A DNA stretch of 64,000 nucleotides from Cyrtodaria siliqua (Eukaryota > Mollusca > Bivalvia > Adapedonta > Hiatellidae): the NCBI GenBank assembly GCA_037043455.1, contig JAWPHD010005100.1, positions 1 through 64,000 of the forward strand, written 5' to 3'. Position numbers and translations under genes: made by a program. The notes beneath the pieces are model-generated. The model was not told where the DNA came from and did not search any database. It saw only the letters and a program-made list of their open reading frames with translations. Numbering within the stretch: position 1 is the first letter of the stretch; every line of letters starts with the position of its first letter. Positions 41,285 to 52,099 of the stretch are shown here, in pieces.

Positions 41285-41450
41285 TGATAAATAGAATCTT
41301 ACATTCGTTCTCATTCATTATTGAATGTATCAAACTTGTTAGCAAAAATGATATAATGCTTGGCAAGAGCCTCGCATTATATCATTTTGCCAACTCGTTT
41401 AATAAATTCAATAATGAATGAATATGCATGTAAGATCCTCTATATATAGG
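41285..41450. mobile_element. Foldback element e2
   Basis: ATAAATAGAATCTTACATTC on the left faces ATGCATGTAAGATCCTCTAT on the right. Paired inner blocks are CATTCATTATTGAAT and AAAATGATATAATGC. Helix junctions carry AACTTGTT on the left and AACTCGTTT on the right, and the centre is GCTTGGCAAGAGCCTCGC. The tip sequence and centre match e1 (31996-32151), but the arm sequences do not. Confidence 0.8.
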
Positions 41451-41618
41451 ATAATGCTTGGTTTGAAAGGATAACGATAAAACACTTGAGTTTTTATATC
41501 TTCAAAATGATTAAAGTACTTTCTTATGTTAAAATCAAAAAGGTAATTCTTGAAAAAAATTCTTAGACATCATTAAATGTTGCCTTTGAGTCTTCATACT
41601 AAGACCATATTAAATATA

Positions 41619-42422
41619 TACTCAGCAAAAATAACAAGTATCCACTTCGCTTTCCTGCAAAATCTGAGACAGTAAGAAAGAACTAACAATTGTAGCACGA
41701 TTTTCTCTTAATAACATCTTTGATGTTCACACACAATTTCATCGAAATTTACCGAATAATAAAAAGATAAATCACAGTTGAAAAACATAGGTGTGAAAAC
41801 GAAATTAACAAAACTTAACAAATGTAAAGGTTAACGACAATAGCACAGATTCAGCAGTCCATTCAAATACACAGAAAAATATTCAAAACTTCGCTAATAT
41901 ATCATGTGTTCACCGTTACACCGAATACACACAATAATGCGACGTCGCTTGCTTTTGACGTAACGACTGATGAAGTCTGGAGCTAATGCGTTCCATTCAC
42001 GGACAGGTGCTGCTGCAAGGTCCTGAACACTTTGGATAGGGTCATCCTGACGTACACGACGTCCCAAATATGCTCGATGCTTCATCAGTCTTTACTTCAG
42101 AAGTGTAAATATCGGTGTAACGGTGGACACATGAGGTATAAGCGAGGTTTTGAATATTTTTCTGTACATTTGAATTGACTTAGACTGGTGAATCTCTGCT
42201 ATTGTCGTTAACCTTTACATTTTTTAAGTTTTGTTAATTTCATTTTCACACATATGTTTTAAACTGCGATTTATTTTTTTACTATTCGGTAAATTTCGAT
42301 GAAATTTTATGTGAACATCAAAGACGTTATTACAAGAAAATCATGCTACAATTAATAATTCTTTCTTACCGTCTCATATTTTGCAGGATAACCAAGTGGA
42401 TGCTTTTTATTTTTTCTGAGTA
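41619..42422. mobile_element. Tc1/mariner-type element with ~275-bp terminal inverted repeats
   Basis: Left CTCAGCAAAAATAACAAGTA and the complement of right TGCTTTTTATTTTTTCTGAG start the inverted repeats, which extend about 275 bp inward (41621-41895 and about 42125-42420). TATA lies on both outer edges, consistent with the TA target duplication of this superfamily. Only about 200 bp separate the arms, and that segment encodes the transposase C-terminus on the minus strand, so the copy is internally deleted and non-autonomous. Confidence 0.85.
41894..42085 (-). pseudogene. Tc1-like transposase C-terminal remnant
   Basis: The 63-residue minus-strand frame contains YLGRRVRQDDPIQSVQDLAA, REWNALAPDFISRYVKS and RRRIIVCIRCNGEH. 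This matches the end of Tc1-family transposases, where LGRRVR, an EEWN segment and a final GGHT(R/K)Y-like tail are typical. The catalytic DDE domain is absent, so the fragment is not functional. Confidence 0.8.
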
Positions 42423-42684
42423 TACATACTATTATTCACAGTTCTTTTCACGCATCCAATTTCAAAAGAGGGTGGCTAGCTTCACTGAATTTGGTTTACT
42501 TTGCATTCCAATAATTTATATTTTAAACGTGTTCTTCAAGATGCAAACAATATTTAGTCTTTTATCAGTTTATAAATTATAAAACTGTGTCTTAGAAACA
42601 TAACTGAACAAATAGTACTTGATCAAAACTTCTTGAACATGATTAAGTTTGAGAAGCTTAAAATGACTGGGGGAAACTCTAGAA

Positions 42685-42960
42685 GAATATAATTGAATTG
42701 GGGTTTTAAGGTGCACCAACACATAAAAGGTTATATGGCACCTAACAGGAATGAACATGTCAGGCTCATCTTCTATGTACATCGAGATAAAATATGGAGA
42801 ATGGGCCTAGAACCTTCTCACCTGCAGAACTGCAGAGTTGCTGCAAATTCTATTGCAGACACTCCATTTACACGAGCCACGTTTATTGTTTTTCTGGGGC
42901 CCCTGGAACCACACGGGGCAACTCTAGAAGAGTTATGGATGTCGATCCAGATTCGAATAA
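42685..42960 (+). mobile_element. Dispersed element, copy 1 (GGTGCACCAACACATAAAAGG)
   Basis: Starts AATTGAATTGGGGTTTTAAG and contains CAGGAATGAACATG, GGGCCTAGAACCTTCTCACC and CAGAGTTGCTGCAAATTCTA. Two further copies at 44690 and 46190 share start and order. Length and AATTGAATTG lead are SINE-like; no tRNA head is obvious. Confidence 0.75.
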
Positions 42961-43476
42961 AACCATCATAATGTGTTTCACTTGCATAAATTAGGCCCCG
43001 TGATCCTTTACATGTAATCATTATATACGATATAGTTTAGTGACTCTGCTAGTTTTTGTTGTATATATCATTAATATTAATTCATGACATACTTCAAAGC
43101 TTGAAGTTTACTTTATTTGAAATTTACGTACAACCCTGGACATTTAATATTTATGATTGGCAACAAAAAACGCTCAAGTTTTCCAGATATAAGACCAAAC
43201 ATTTTCTGAAACATTTTCACTTTTTGTGTCGTCTGCGCAGCATGGCAGACGCTTAGGTATCACTTTGTCTGTAGTCCGTCCGTCATACTTTAACCTGCAA
43301 CCTAACCTTGGCTATAAGTTGAAAAGTATCCGAGTTATGAGTATTTGAATTTCATAAAACTTAATAAAATAAGTACTTAATAATAATACTTAATAAAACT
43401 TTCCATAATTGGTTATAACTTGAAAATTATTTCACCTTTGTTCAGGAAACTTCACACATATCTTAATCTTGCCATG

Positions 43477-44182
43477 TGTGTGTGTGTCGTTCTAAGGTTT
43501 AAAGTCCCTCCGACAACAGAACAAGCGCAATACGTATCTTGAACGTAATGGTCACAATAGAGTCTGGACTTCTCTAGATGAGTGTGTTGGTTGCTGCTGC
43601 TGTATTGTCAGTTGCGTTGATTATGTGTAGGTGGTGTGTCGCTTTCGCTCTGTGTAGATGTCGCTGCGGCAGTGAAGTGTTGTCTGGCATGGCTGGTGGT
43701 GGCTCCTACATCCGCTAGGTGGTGCTGTCCAACATCGGCTACTCGTATGTGGTCGGGGTCCTGTCTTTGGGCCCCCCACGCCAGCTGCAACCTGCATCCC
43801 CGGAGGCTATAGCAACTATCGTAGTATAGTTCTATACTTCTACAGGCACGCAGGTTGATGACTCCTTCGCTCCGTGTACAACGCCAGGCTTCCCCACTTC
43901 TGTAGTTGTTCCTGTCGTTGTTCCACGCTGGCGGGACGAAGGAGACACCTTCACCCTCGGTCAGTCAGCAATCATCCCGTTAGTACTGAATCATATACGC
44001 CCGTGGCTATACTACAAGTAAGACCAGGTCCGCAATCTCAACTGTCAGTGATCTGTGGGATATGCTAGCAAGGGTCAACCCATTAGGTCACCCTACATGA
44101 TTGCTGACAGTGCCCACTCAGCAACGTGCATGCGGTGAAGATAGCAGGTGGTCCTAATCTTGCCCGGATGAATGTCGTTACA
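43477..44182. mobile_element. Solo-LTR-like insertion with CATG target duplication
   Basis: 706 bp beginning TGTGTG and ending TTACA (TG...CA termini), flanked by CATG on both sides (43473-43476, 44183-44186). It is much more GC-rich than its surroundings. Removing it with one CATG restores GCCATGTTCAATAATTCTGA, which aligns with GACATGTTCAACTCTGA in a related repeat unit at about 44317. No internal coding region, as expected for a solo LTR. The retrotransposon group is not assignable. Confidence 0.7.
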
Positions 44183-44689
44183 CATGTTCAATAATTCTGA
44201 CTTTCAATTTGGCAGAATTTATTCCTTTTTCCATAAAACTTTAACCTGCAACCTAAAAAGCTCATAACTTAGCGAAATATTAACCTATGGTCATGAAACT
44301 TTATACAATGCCATTGACATGTTCAACTCTGAATTTCATTTCGGCAGAGTTATGCCCCTTTTCATAAAACTTAATTAAAAATCAAAAACAAGTCTGCGCC
44401 ATAATTCATGAAAGATTGCATCCCCTGCATTCAAACTTTATAGTTAGATTGCCTTTGCTGAAATAAGCACATGTCTTCTAGCTTGATCTCAACATTCCTT
44501 AAAACATTTTCTAACTGTATATCTACACCTAAATGATAATATCCAGGTGTCATATATTCTGGAAACAGTTGCCTCAAAACACACCAATAGTTAGTCAATC
44601 TACAGTGCTTATTAAACTGTTTTGAGAACTGAAGAACAAATCAAAATGTAAACCTCTCTAAATCGACAAATAGTGGAATAAAAGTTTTT

Positions 44690-45060
44690 GAATTGAATTG
44701 AATTGGGGTTTTACGGCGCACCAACACAAGGAAGGTTATATGGCCCCAAACAGGAATGAACATGCCAGGCTCATCCTCCATTTACATCTAGATAACATAT
44801 GGGGAATGGGCCTAGAACCCTCTAACCTGCAGAACTGCAGAGTTGCTGCAAATTCTATTGTAGATACTCCATTTCCACATTTGCATATACGGTGTCATGA
44901 AGAAAACCTTGAATGAGCATGATTAAAAAAATGACATGACAAAATGAACATGAAGTGGGGTCCTACCCCTCTGCCTGTAGCGGAATTTGCAATGGTTGTA
45001 TTCTACCCTGGCAACCACACGGAAGGGTGGGGAGGGGGGAGTTTTTGAATGTAACAAATG
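44690..45060 (+). mobile_element. Dispersed element, copy 2
   Basis: AATTGAATTGGGGTTTTACG, then GCCCCAAACAGGAATGAACA and AACTGCAGAGTTGCTGCAAA. The tail (GAATGAGCATGA, GGGGTCCTACCCCTCTGCCT, GCAACCACACGG) corresponds to the tail of copy 3 at 46460-46600. Confidence 0.7.
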
Positions 45061-45359
45061 TAGGTCATTTTTATAGATAAATGAAGCATGCTGTCTTAAG
45101 TATAGGGTGACTTGCAATGTGTTTGAAATATATTATCTATGTAAATCATGATGTGCACCTTATCATAAAACATCAATCTGAAATTCTACTGTTAAGTATT
45201 ATATGTAGCGTTGTATTGTGCCAACCATGTTGTTTATGTCCGTTGTAAATGTATGACTGGACTTGTCTGTTGAAGCTAGTATGAACAAAATAAACATGTA
45301 TAAATAGCTCTGATCATGTCATTTTTCATAAAGCATAAACTACTTCATTTATTTTACCT

Positions 45360-45790
45360 CGATTTTGAAAAACGCTACACAGCTCGTACAATCACTCTCA
45401 ATAGCGTGGAGGACAGTGTTGTGTGATCTTGATGTGAGAAAATTGGAGAACCATTATTCGTGGCTTTTACTGACTCTGAAATCACCGGTCATGAAAAAGA
45501 TTGTTACTAACGGACTTGAAGAGATTGACAATATAGTGTTGCCAACAGACCACAAGACAGCATAACTGACAAATGAATTTGTTTATACTGACTGACAAGA
45601 TTGACAAAGGAAAGAGTTGCCAATGGGAGTTTCAAGATTGACACAAGAAATGTCACCAGTAACTTCTTTCAAAGTTATGGCCGAGACATAATTGTTTCAG
45701 ACGGAAGGTTGAACAGACACAGCGACAGTGCAATTACTATATGCCTCCCTTCGCAGGTATAAAAAGCAAGTGTTACATGAAATGGGGCTT
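45360..45790. other. Unassigned segment with a 66-codon open frame
   Basis: A plus-strand frame at 45365-45565 contains SIAWRTVLCDLDVRKLEN. No splice context or family was recognised, and it lies between dispersed repeats. Probably a fragment or chance frame. Confidence 0.3.
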
Positions 45791-45832
45791 TAACATCCCG
45801 TTAACCCATTGACAACAACCTCAGACGGAGAT

Positions 45833-46160
45833 AATTGAATTGAATGTTGTTTAACGGCTCATCAACACAGTATAGGTTATTTAGAGCCGCCCCAGATAGA
45901 GGGGAAGGATACATAGGAATCCGGGAACCTGCCCTACTTTTATTATCGAATAGATTCCTATGGTTCTTTAACATGCTCGGAGGATAGACCAATACACGGG
46001 ACCGCCCGGTTTACGTCCCCATCCGACGGACGGGGCTAAGGGAAAGTGTCTTGCCCAAGAACACACCGACGGAACTCAGTGGCACCACGGAGGATTGAAC
46101 CCGGGGCCTCCGGTTACAAATCAGCCGCACTACTGACTGCGCCACGCCAGCTCTCCAGAC
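45833..46160. mobile_element. SINE-like dispersed element with a single 36-bp unit
   Basis: AATTGAATGTTGTTTAACGG then CTCATCAACACAGTATAGG occurs once, followed by TTCCTATGGTTCTTTAACAT, GTGTCTTGCCCAAGAACAC, GGATTGAACCCGGGGCCTCC and GCCACGCCAGCTC. The end resembles a tRNA-like region in antisense (GGTTCAATCC B-box). This is the unexpanded relative of the element at 515-1045. Confidence 0.7.
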
Positions 46161-46189
46161 GGAGATGAGATGGATGAAGTTTTCCAACA

Positions 46190-46610
46190 GACATTGAATT
46201 GAATTGGGGTTTTAAGGTGCACCAACACATGAAAGGTTATATGGCGCCTAACAGGAATGAACATGCCAGGCTCATCCTCCATGTACATAGAGATAAACTA
46301 TTGAGAATAATGGTCCTAGAACCTTCCCACCCTGAACTGCAGAGTTGCTGCAAATTCTATTGTAGACACTCCATTTACGCTGGAACCACGTTATAGTTTT
46401 TTTGCCTCTGCTCTAGTGATTTGAGCGAGATGGCACCTGAAACAATGCAGGGGTCATGATGAAGACCTTTAATGAGCATGAACAAAAAATAATAAAATTA
46501 ACATGAATTTGGTGGGGTGGTTCTACCCCTCTGCCTTCCCTTCCAACAGGATCTGCAGTGGCCCTAATCTTTGCCCACACGGGGCCCCAACAGACATGCC
46601 ACCTCCTGTG
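46190..46610 (+). mobile_element. Dispersed element, copy 3
   Basis: AATTGAATTGGGGTTTTAAG, CACATGAAAGGTTATATGGC, CAGGAATGAACATGCCAGGC, and tail TGGTTCTACCCCTCTGCCTT. Same orientation as copies 1 and 2. Confidence 0.75.
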
Positions 46611-46852
46611 AGCAAAACCACGGAAGGCAGTGGTATGTAGCTCTAAAGCCAAGGCATTATCAACATTGCTACTGAAGTCGATTTGCGTGTTTTGGTAAAT
46701 CAATAAAAAGACAAATGACGCAAGATGATGAGAAATCTTTACTACATATGTAAAAGCAAACACTAAGTTTGATCATCTATACCCAACACAATAATAAACC
46801 ATACAGACTTCACAATACAATTCATGAACTTCAGAAAACAGTTTCTGTAAAT

Positions 46853-46856
<4 letters not shown>

Positions 46857-46881
<25 letters not shown>
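46857..46881. repeat. (TA)n microsatellite
   Basis: About 12 uninterrupted TA dinucleotides. Confidence 0.95.
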
Positions 46882-46883
<2 letters not shown>

Positions 46884-47582
46884 AAGCTCCGTAAATTACA
46901 GCTGACATAAAGATGGTATGATTTAGTTGCTAGTGGAAGCTACAGTTATGGAGAGTATTTTCTGCTACAATTATGGTATGTTGATGACATATAAGTATAA
47001 TGATTATTTCATCCCCTATACAGCTACACAACACAATGCAATCAAAGTAAGCCTTAAAATGGCCTGCCTAAATTTGAAGTAAGTCCGAAAACAATTTAAT
47101 CATAATTTAAGATAAACATAAAAGTAGGTCATACAGTTGTTAGTCATGAAATGATGTTTTAAAACCCCGTACAGCTGAGGTCATATTGGTTTGGAATGTT
47201 GATGAGCAAAAAATGACAATATGTACTGGAAATGTATAGTACGTTCAATTTAAAAACACTATTTAGTTTCTATAGGGGGGAATTATATGTTCTGTTGCGG
47301 TTTTAGACCCCCCATTATCTAGAGATTGGATGCTTTCAAGTATCGCAGGCCATCTTGGACCTACTTACAAATTAGGCAAACCGTTACAAGACCTAGATTA
47401 TGGACCTAGGTTTACTAGTCTGAATACATGTGTGACTAAATTTAATGTTCTCTTGTTAAACGGAAATATGGTAACCAATACATGTATATATCGGTATTAA
47501 ATTTGAATAACAGATCGATAAATCATCAAGATTATTATTCATACGCCATAAACTAAATAATATCATCACTACTTTTACATGC

Positions 47583-47850
47583 CGACGATTGAATTGGATT
47601 TTATATTCGCACCAACAGCTGTCATATGGCGACTTTCCAGCTTCCATTGGTGGAGGAAGACCCCAGGTGCCCCTCCGGGCAATTTTCGTGCGCGAGCAGG
47701 CACCTGGGTAGAACCACCGACGTTCCGCAAGCCAGCTGGATAGCTTCCTCACATAAAGATTCCTAGGCCCTTGGGGGATCGAACCTACAGCGGTGAGGGG
47801 CAAGTGATTTCAAGTCAGAGACGTTAACCACTCGGCCACGGACGCCCCTA
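47583..47850 (+). mobile_element. tRNA-related SINE-like element
   Basis: GATTGAATTGGATTTTATAT lead, then CTTCCATTGGTGGAGGAAGA, CCCAGGTGCCCCTCCGGGCA, GGGGGATCGAACCTACAGCG and AACCACTCGGCCACGG. The last two blocks are an antisense tRNA-like B-box and anticodon-stem region. A second copy at 32400-32575 lies in the other orientation. Confidence 0.7.
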
Positions 47851-48277
47851 CATGCCGACGAATAACAGCTTAAAGACGACGACAGACGGAAGTCAGATGG
47901 CACCAACCTACCGGCATATTCTTCCATCAATACTGTTAATCTTAATACAGATTATCACCCAATCAAAACCAAACGATTCATAAACAAGTTTATAAGTCAT
48001 CAACAGAAAAGCATGAAATAAATTTATGCATAAAAAGAGCCTCTCCCAACAATTTTTTAAAAATAATTTTGTTCATGACACGAAAGATCTGAATCCAAAA
48101 TCTTGTCAAACATGATATGCTTTTTAACATTTCTGTTAATGCCAATATTTTCAATATTCTTATCTAATTATGATGCCAATAATGTCAACAGTTGCATGAC
48201 GTCACTGTGTAAAAAAACACATGCAAACCGTTAGAATTTGGCGATATTGACGCACAAAATGTCAATAATATGCAAGA

Positions 48278-48437
48278 AAAAGAATCAATCATGGGTATCC
48301 AGTTCAGAAAGGGAATTCCAACCCTCGGTATAAGTGTTTTAATCAGAACCTCGAAGGAGCCTCTGTTCCGATAAAAAACAATTATACCTCGTGTTGGAAT
48401 TCCCGATCTTTACCGGATACCCATGAAAGATTCTTTT
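48278..48437. mobile_element. Foldback element e3
   Basis: Arms AAAAGAATCAATCATGGGTA / TACCCATGAAAGATTCTTTT, then GGGAATTCCAAC / GTTGGAATTCCC, then GGTATAA / TTATACC. The helix junction has CCTCGG on the left and CCTCGT on the right in the same direction. The centre is GAACCTCGAAGGAGCCTCTG. Outer blocks recur at 32775-32880 and, decayed, at 11785. Confidence 0.85.
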
Positions 48438-48439
48438 AT

Positions 48440-49660
48440 TCCATCAACATTAAACAACAATAAAGTATCTACTATAAGAAGACATGAATAATGTAGAAAA
48501 TATCTAGGCTCTACTGTTACTGCCTGGGAATGGGAAAATGAACAAATAAATGATAAAAAATAGCACAAAGATGGAAGCACATATTAAAGATAAACAAGGC
48601 TTCCGTAAACATATGTCGGAATGCACTGAAAAGTTCACACTATTCTGTTTCCCTAACAACAAGGACGGTTAACACAAAACAACTACAATATTAACTAAGA
48701 AGAACAAAGCCCATAAAGCAATCTTAAGAAAATAAAGCCTGTTTAATTCTCTAATAAACAATTTTATTTAAGGACTGAATTTAGTCTTTCACTGATCTAT
48801 GAAAATATTAGGGGACTACCTGTCAACATTAAACTAGAGTTATTTCCCTTTTCAAAAAATCTGTTAGTTTGAAATTCTCTGAAATCTGTTTGGTTGAACT
48901 TTCGCTACAATAACAGCATGGGGGAATTTGTTCGAAATAATTTTGGGTGAAAATACAGCAAGACTGCACTACATGTGTGTCCCTTCAATGCAAAAGTATA
49001 CTAAAAGAGACAATTTCATGAAAAACAATTTCCATTCCCCACTTAAAAAGTACTGTAATAAATTAGTTTTTCAAAAATTACTTTGTTCAAAAAGTAAATC
49101 TGGATAGTTATGCATCTTAATTTGAATGGAAATGACCTTGATTATATACTACGGCGGATTTTGACTCAAACTTCTGATGTCCTGACTAGTTAGATATGAA
49201 AAAAAAAAGAAAATCTTGTACACTTTAGCACCTGAAGTTCTTCTGAAGTGAGTGATCATGAATAAATAATGGTGGGTACTTTAAATGAGTGCTCACAAAA
49301 CTTGAAATTTTCAAACAAGCACAAAAACTGAAATAATAGACCTCCCTAAATAATATCAACCATGGCAAAAAATCAGCTGTTCAAAACATAACAAAATTAT
49401 GTATTCAAATGTAAAGTAATATAACATATTCAAAATAAACTGTTTGTTCATATGACGAGACCTGAATTTAGAGATTCTGAATAAGTGGTAGTTCAGCCAA
49501 CTTACGAATAAATAACAATGTACAAACACAAACAGAATATGTTGTAATTTAACATCAAAAGTTGTGTTGGTTTCTATGAAGATTTGTGTGATATTTGTGG
49601 TATGAAAGCAAAATGAATACAAAACTGCTTTAGCGCCTTCTCTATGGACATCTTATTTTA
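48440..49660. other. Intergenic AT-rich DNA, no feature recognised
   Basis: No exon or repeat recognised. It may include BCKDK 3' untranslated sequence, but no polyadenylation site can be assigned with confidence. Confidence 0.45.
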
Positions 49661-49666
49661 AGAACT

Positions 49667-49939
49667 TTACGTGGTCCAGCCTTAATTCCATTAAACGTTG
49701 GAAAAGCTTATATTAGAGAATTTAATAACGGTATTTCGCCAGTAAAACACGTTTAAAAACATTTTTACTGACAAAATGCGATAACATGTTTAAAATTACC
49801 TATTAAATGTTTAAATCTTAAAATATGCAGACATTTTAAGCTGAAATTAAGGTTTTATTTCACACCCCAGCCAACCCCGTTTTTCCTTTTTGTTGAAGGG
49901 GTTGGATGGGGTATGAAAGTCAATACTCGGACCACGTAA
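49667..49939. mobile_element. TTACGTGGTCC-tipped MITE
   Basis: Perfect 11-bp inverted repeats TTACGTGGTCC and GGACCACGTAA enclose 273 bp containing AAACACGTTTAAAAACA and CACCCCAGCCAACCCCGTTT. Related copy at 21578-21812. Confidence 0.85.
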
Positions 49940-50062
49940 TGATACACACGACAATCTTGAAGTTTTTATCATGCATTGAAATTAGCGTCTCTATTTATCC
50001 AGTATCATTTTGATTTTAAATCTGTTTTTAAAAAATCAAGATTGTCGTGTGTCCCTTTAAAT
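49940..50062. mobile_element. GGGACACA-tipped MITE, short copy
   Basis: ACACACGACAATCTTGAAG on the left and TCAAGATTGTCGTGTGTCCC on the right are inverted repeats. The extreme left tip is altered where it abuts the element ending at 49939. Confidence 0.7.
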
Positions 50063-50084
50063 CTCATATATGGCACAAGTATTG

Positions 50085-50800
50085 TTTGAAAAGCTCAGTG
50101 ACTCCAATACATCTGTATTGCAGGTGAGTAGATTTTTCAATCCCTGCAAAGCCAATATAAATCTCATATCAGCGTGAAAAGTTCAGCAGTTCAAATATAT
50201 TTCTTGTTGCTGATGAGTAGAATTTTTGATACCTGCTATGCCAATATAAAATCTCATATAAGCCCCAGGACACAAATAGCATAATAAAAGTTCAATAACT
50301 CTCAATATAGATGGTGCCACACAGATTACGACTTTTCTGCAGTGTATCACCGGGATCCCCGTGACCCTCATATCACCGCGATTGCAAAACGCAGTCTCGG
50401 TGGAAAGCTATCATTGTGTTCCTCGTTAAGTTTGCGGTAAATCGCAGGGAAGTTTCAACAGGCAATTCATTGTTTGTAATAGTATGTAAATCGGCTTGAA
50501 ACCCTGTGAATTCTCACTGGGTTATACTGTGTTGATGACCGGGAGCCCCATATTTTGATCACAGCGGACAAAAATTTATAGACACTGTTGGGTGAAATTT
50601 CAGCAATCTCGGGGACAAGTCTATGTGTCCACGGTAAAACAGCATCAAGGCAATGAGTGTGAAAAGTCGTAATCCGCGCACCGTTTGTACATTTGTATTG
50701 CAAATGACTATAATTTTTCATTCCTGCAAAGGCAATATAAAATCTCATAAGCCCCAGGACAAGTATTATTTGAAAAGTTCACCAAATATTAACAATGTCT
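50085..50800. repeat. ~100-bp repeat (three units) split by an inverted-repeat insertion
   Basis: Units contain CAAAGCCAATATAAATCTCA and TTTGAAAAG(C/T)TCA with CCCCAGGACA. The third unit is separated by 50313-50682, which has GATTACGACTTTTC on the left and GAAAAGTCGTAATC on the right. Confidence 0.75.
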
Positions 50801-51631
50801 GAATTATACAGATTTTGATTATGTACAAATAATGCCAGAATTCATTTAGAAGAAATTATATTATATGAAAACAATTTTTGTTCGATTTCTTCAAATATCT
50901 GCAATTCTTTAAACAGAGACAATACAACTTGTGTCAAAAAAAATATCATAAATGAAGCAAGCACAACATACTGATTTTCAAATATGAAGAAAAATGAACG
51001 CAAAACGTTCGATCTATGACTAATCAGATCATCCCTAGACGGAGCGTTTATCTTCAGTTCCGCACATTTTCTTTTTCCACCAATGTTTGAATAGCAAAGG
51101 TAAACACTCTTGTTGCATATTCCGAACAGAAATGTGCCTACCGGTATACATAATGTTCATATACACTGTTGATTAAACATAAAACATGTGTCCATCTCAC
51201 ATATTTGCTATTTAAAGATGTCAAACACTATACATTACAAATAAAATTTAAAACGTCACAGAATGTCATTAAATGTAGGCCACTTGTACATTAACATCTT
51301 GAGGTTATTCCCGTACATGTAAAAATGTTTTAAGTGGAAAACCTTTGCTTATCAGCTCATTAATTTCTCATGTAAAACACGCAATGTACGTTTCATATGT
51401 CGCACCATACAGCTCACTATATGAGTTTCTCAAATCTCTCACTGTACAACGTGTATATCTTCAAACTGTACAGCTCACACATTTCTAAAATTCATTGCAT
51501 GTACAGTTGAAGTTTATCCTTTTGTGGTATTGTTGTCAATTACCTAACCTTATATGTCGTTAAAAAGCAGATATATATTAACACTTCCTACATTCTCCGT
51601 TTCACAAAATGTCGGAAGCTAATTGTTGATT

Positions 51632-51776
51632 TTAAATGCGGAAACTTTCATGCCTGCCGTCAATGTGTCGCAGACGTAGGTACACCTCAGTACCAATGCC
51701 CTGCATGGTCTCCAGCGTGAGGCTGCCGCCAAGGTATTCTGCGTATGCACGGGAACCGGGCAGCCCGAAACCAAAA
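51632..51776 (-). CDS. BCKDK: BCKDK last coding exon
   Basis: 145 nt on the minus strand: one base completing a codon, 47 codons, then TAA (51632-51634). It encodes [39 protein letters not shown] and ends GRHESFRI. The G-x-G-x-G-L-P lid and the terminal HIDGR-ESFRI are those of branched-chain alpha-ketoacid dehydrogenase kinase rather than pyruvate dehydrogenase kinase, which has a longer, different C-terminus. The acceptor on the minus strand is TTTTTACAG. The enzyme is a mitochondrial-matrix GHKL-fold kinase that phosphorylates and inactivates the BCKDH E1-alpha subunit, restraining leucine/isoleucine/valine breakdown. Confidence 0.95.
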
Positions 51777-51944
51777 CTGTAAAAATGAAGGTATGTTGAT
51801 ATTTCACTGCATTTATGTTATAATTAAATCAATATAAAATTAGACTTGTAACTGACATCGAATCTTGGTCACCTGAAGGTTTCAAACTATTTTCCACAAA
51901 CATATAAAGTTTGAAACCCTTTAAATTAGGTGCATCAGTGTTAC

Positions 51945-51964
51945 TATGTGTGTGTGTGTGTGTG
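51945..51964. repeat. (GT)n microsatellite
   Basis: An uninterrupted run of about nine GT dinucleotides in the last BCKDK intron. Confidence 0.85.
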
Positions 51965-52099
51965 GGATGGGTGGAGTTGGGTTGGGGGAGGAGCAACAGG
52001 GTCAATAAATAACGACATTGGTACACCTTACAATATTAAATAAAACACATTTTAATTTCCTTATTAACTGGAACAAATATGCATGTCAATAATAGCTTA

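Noticed and set aside
45365..45565. 66-codon plus-strand frame as a gene
   Set aside because: No recognisable family, no splice or conservation evidence, flanked by dispersed repeats.
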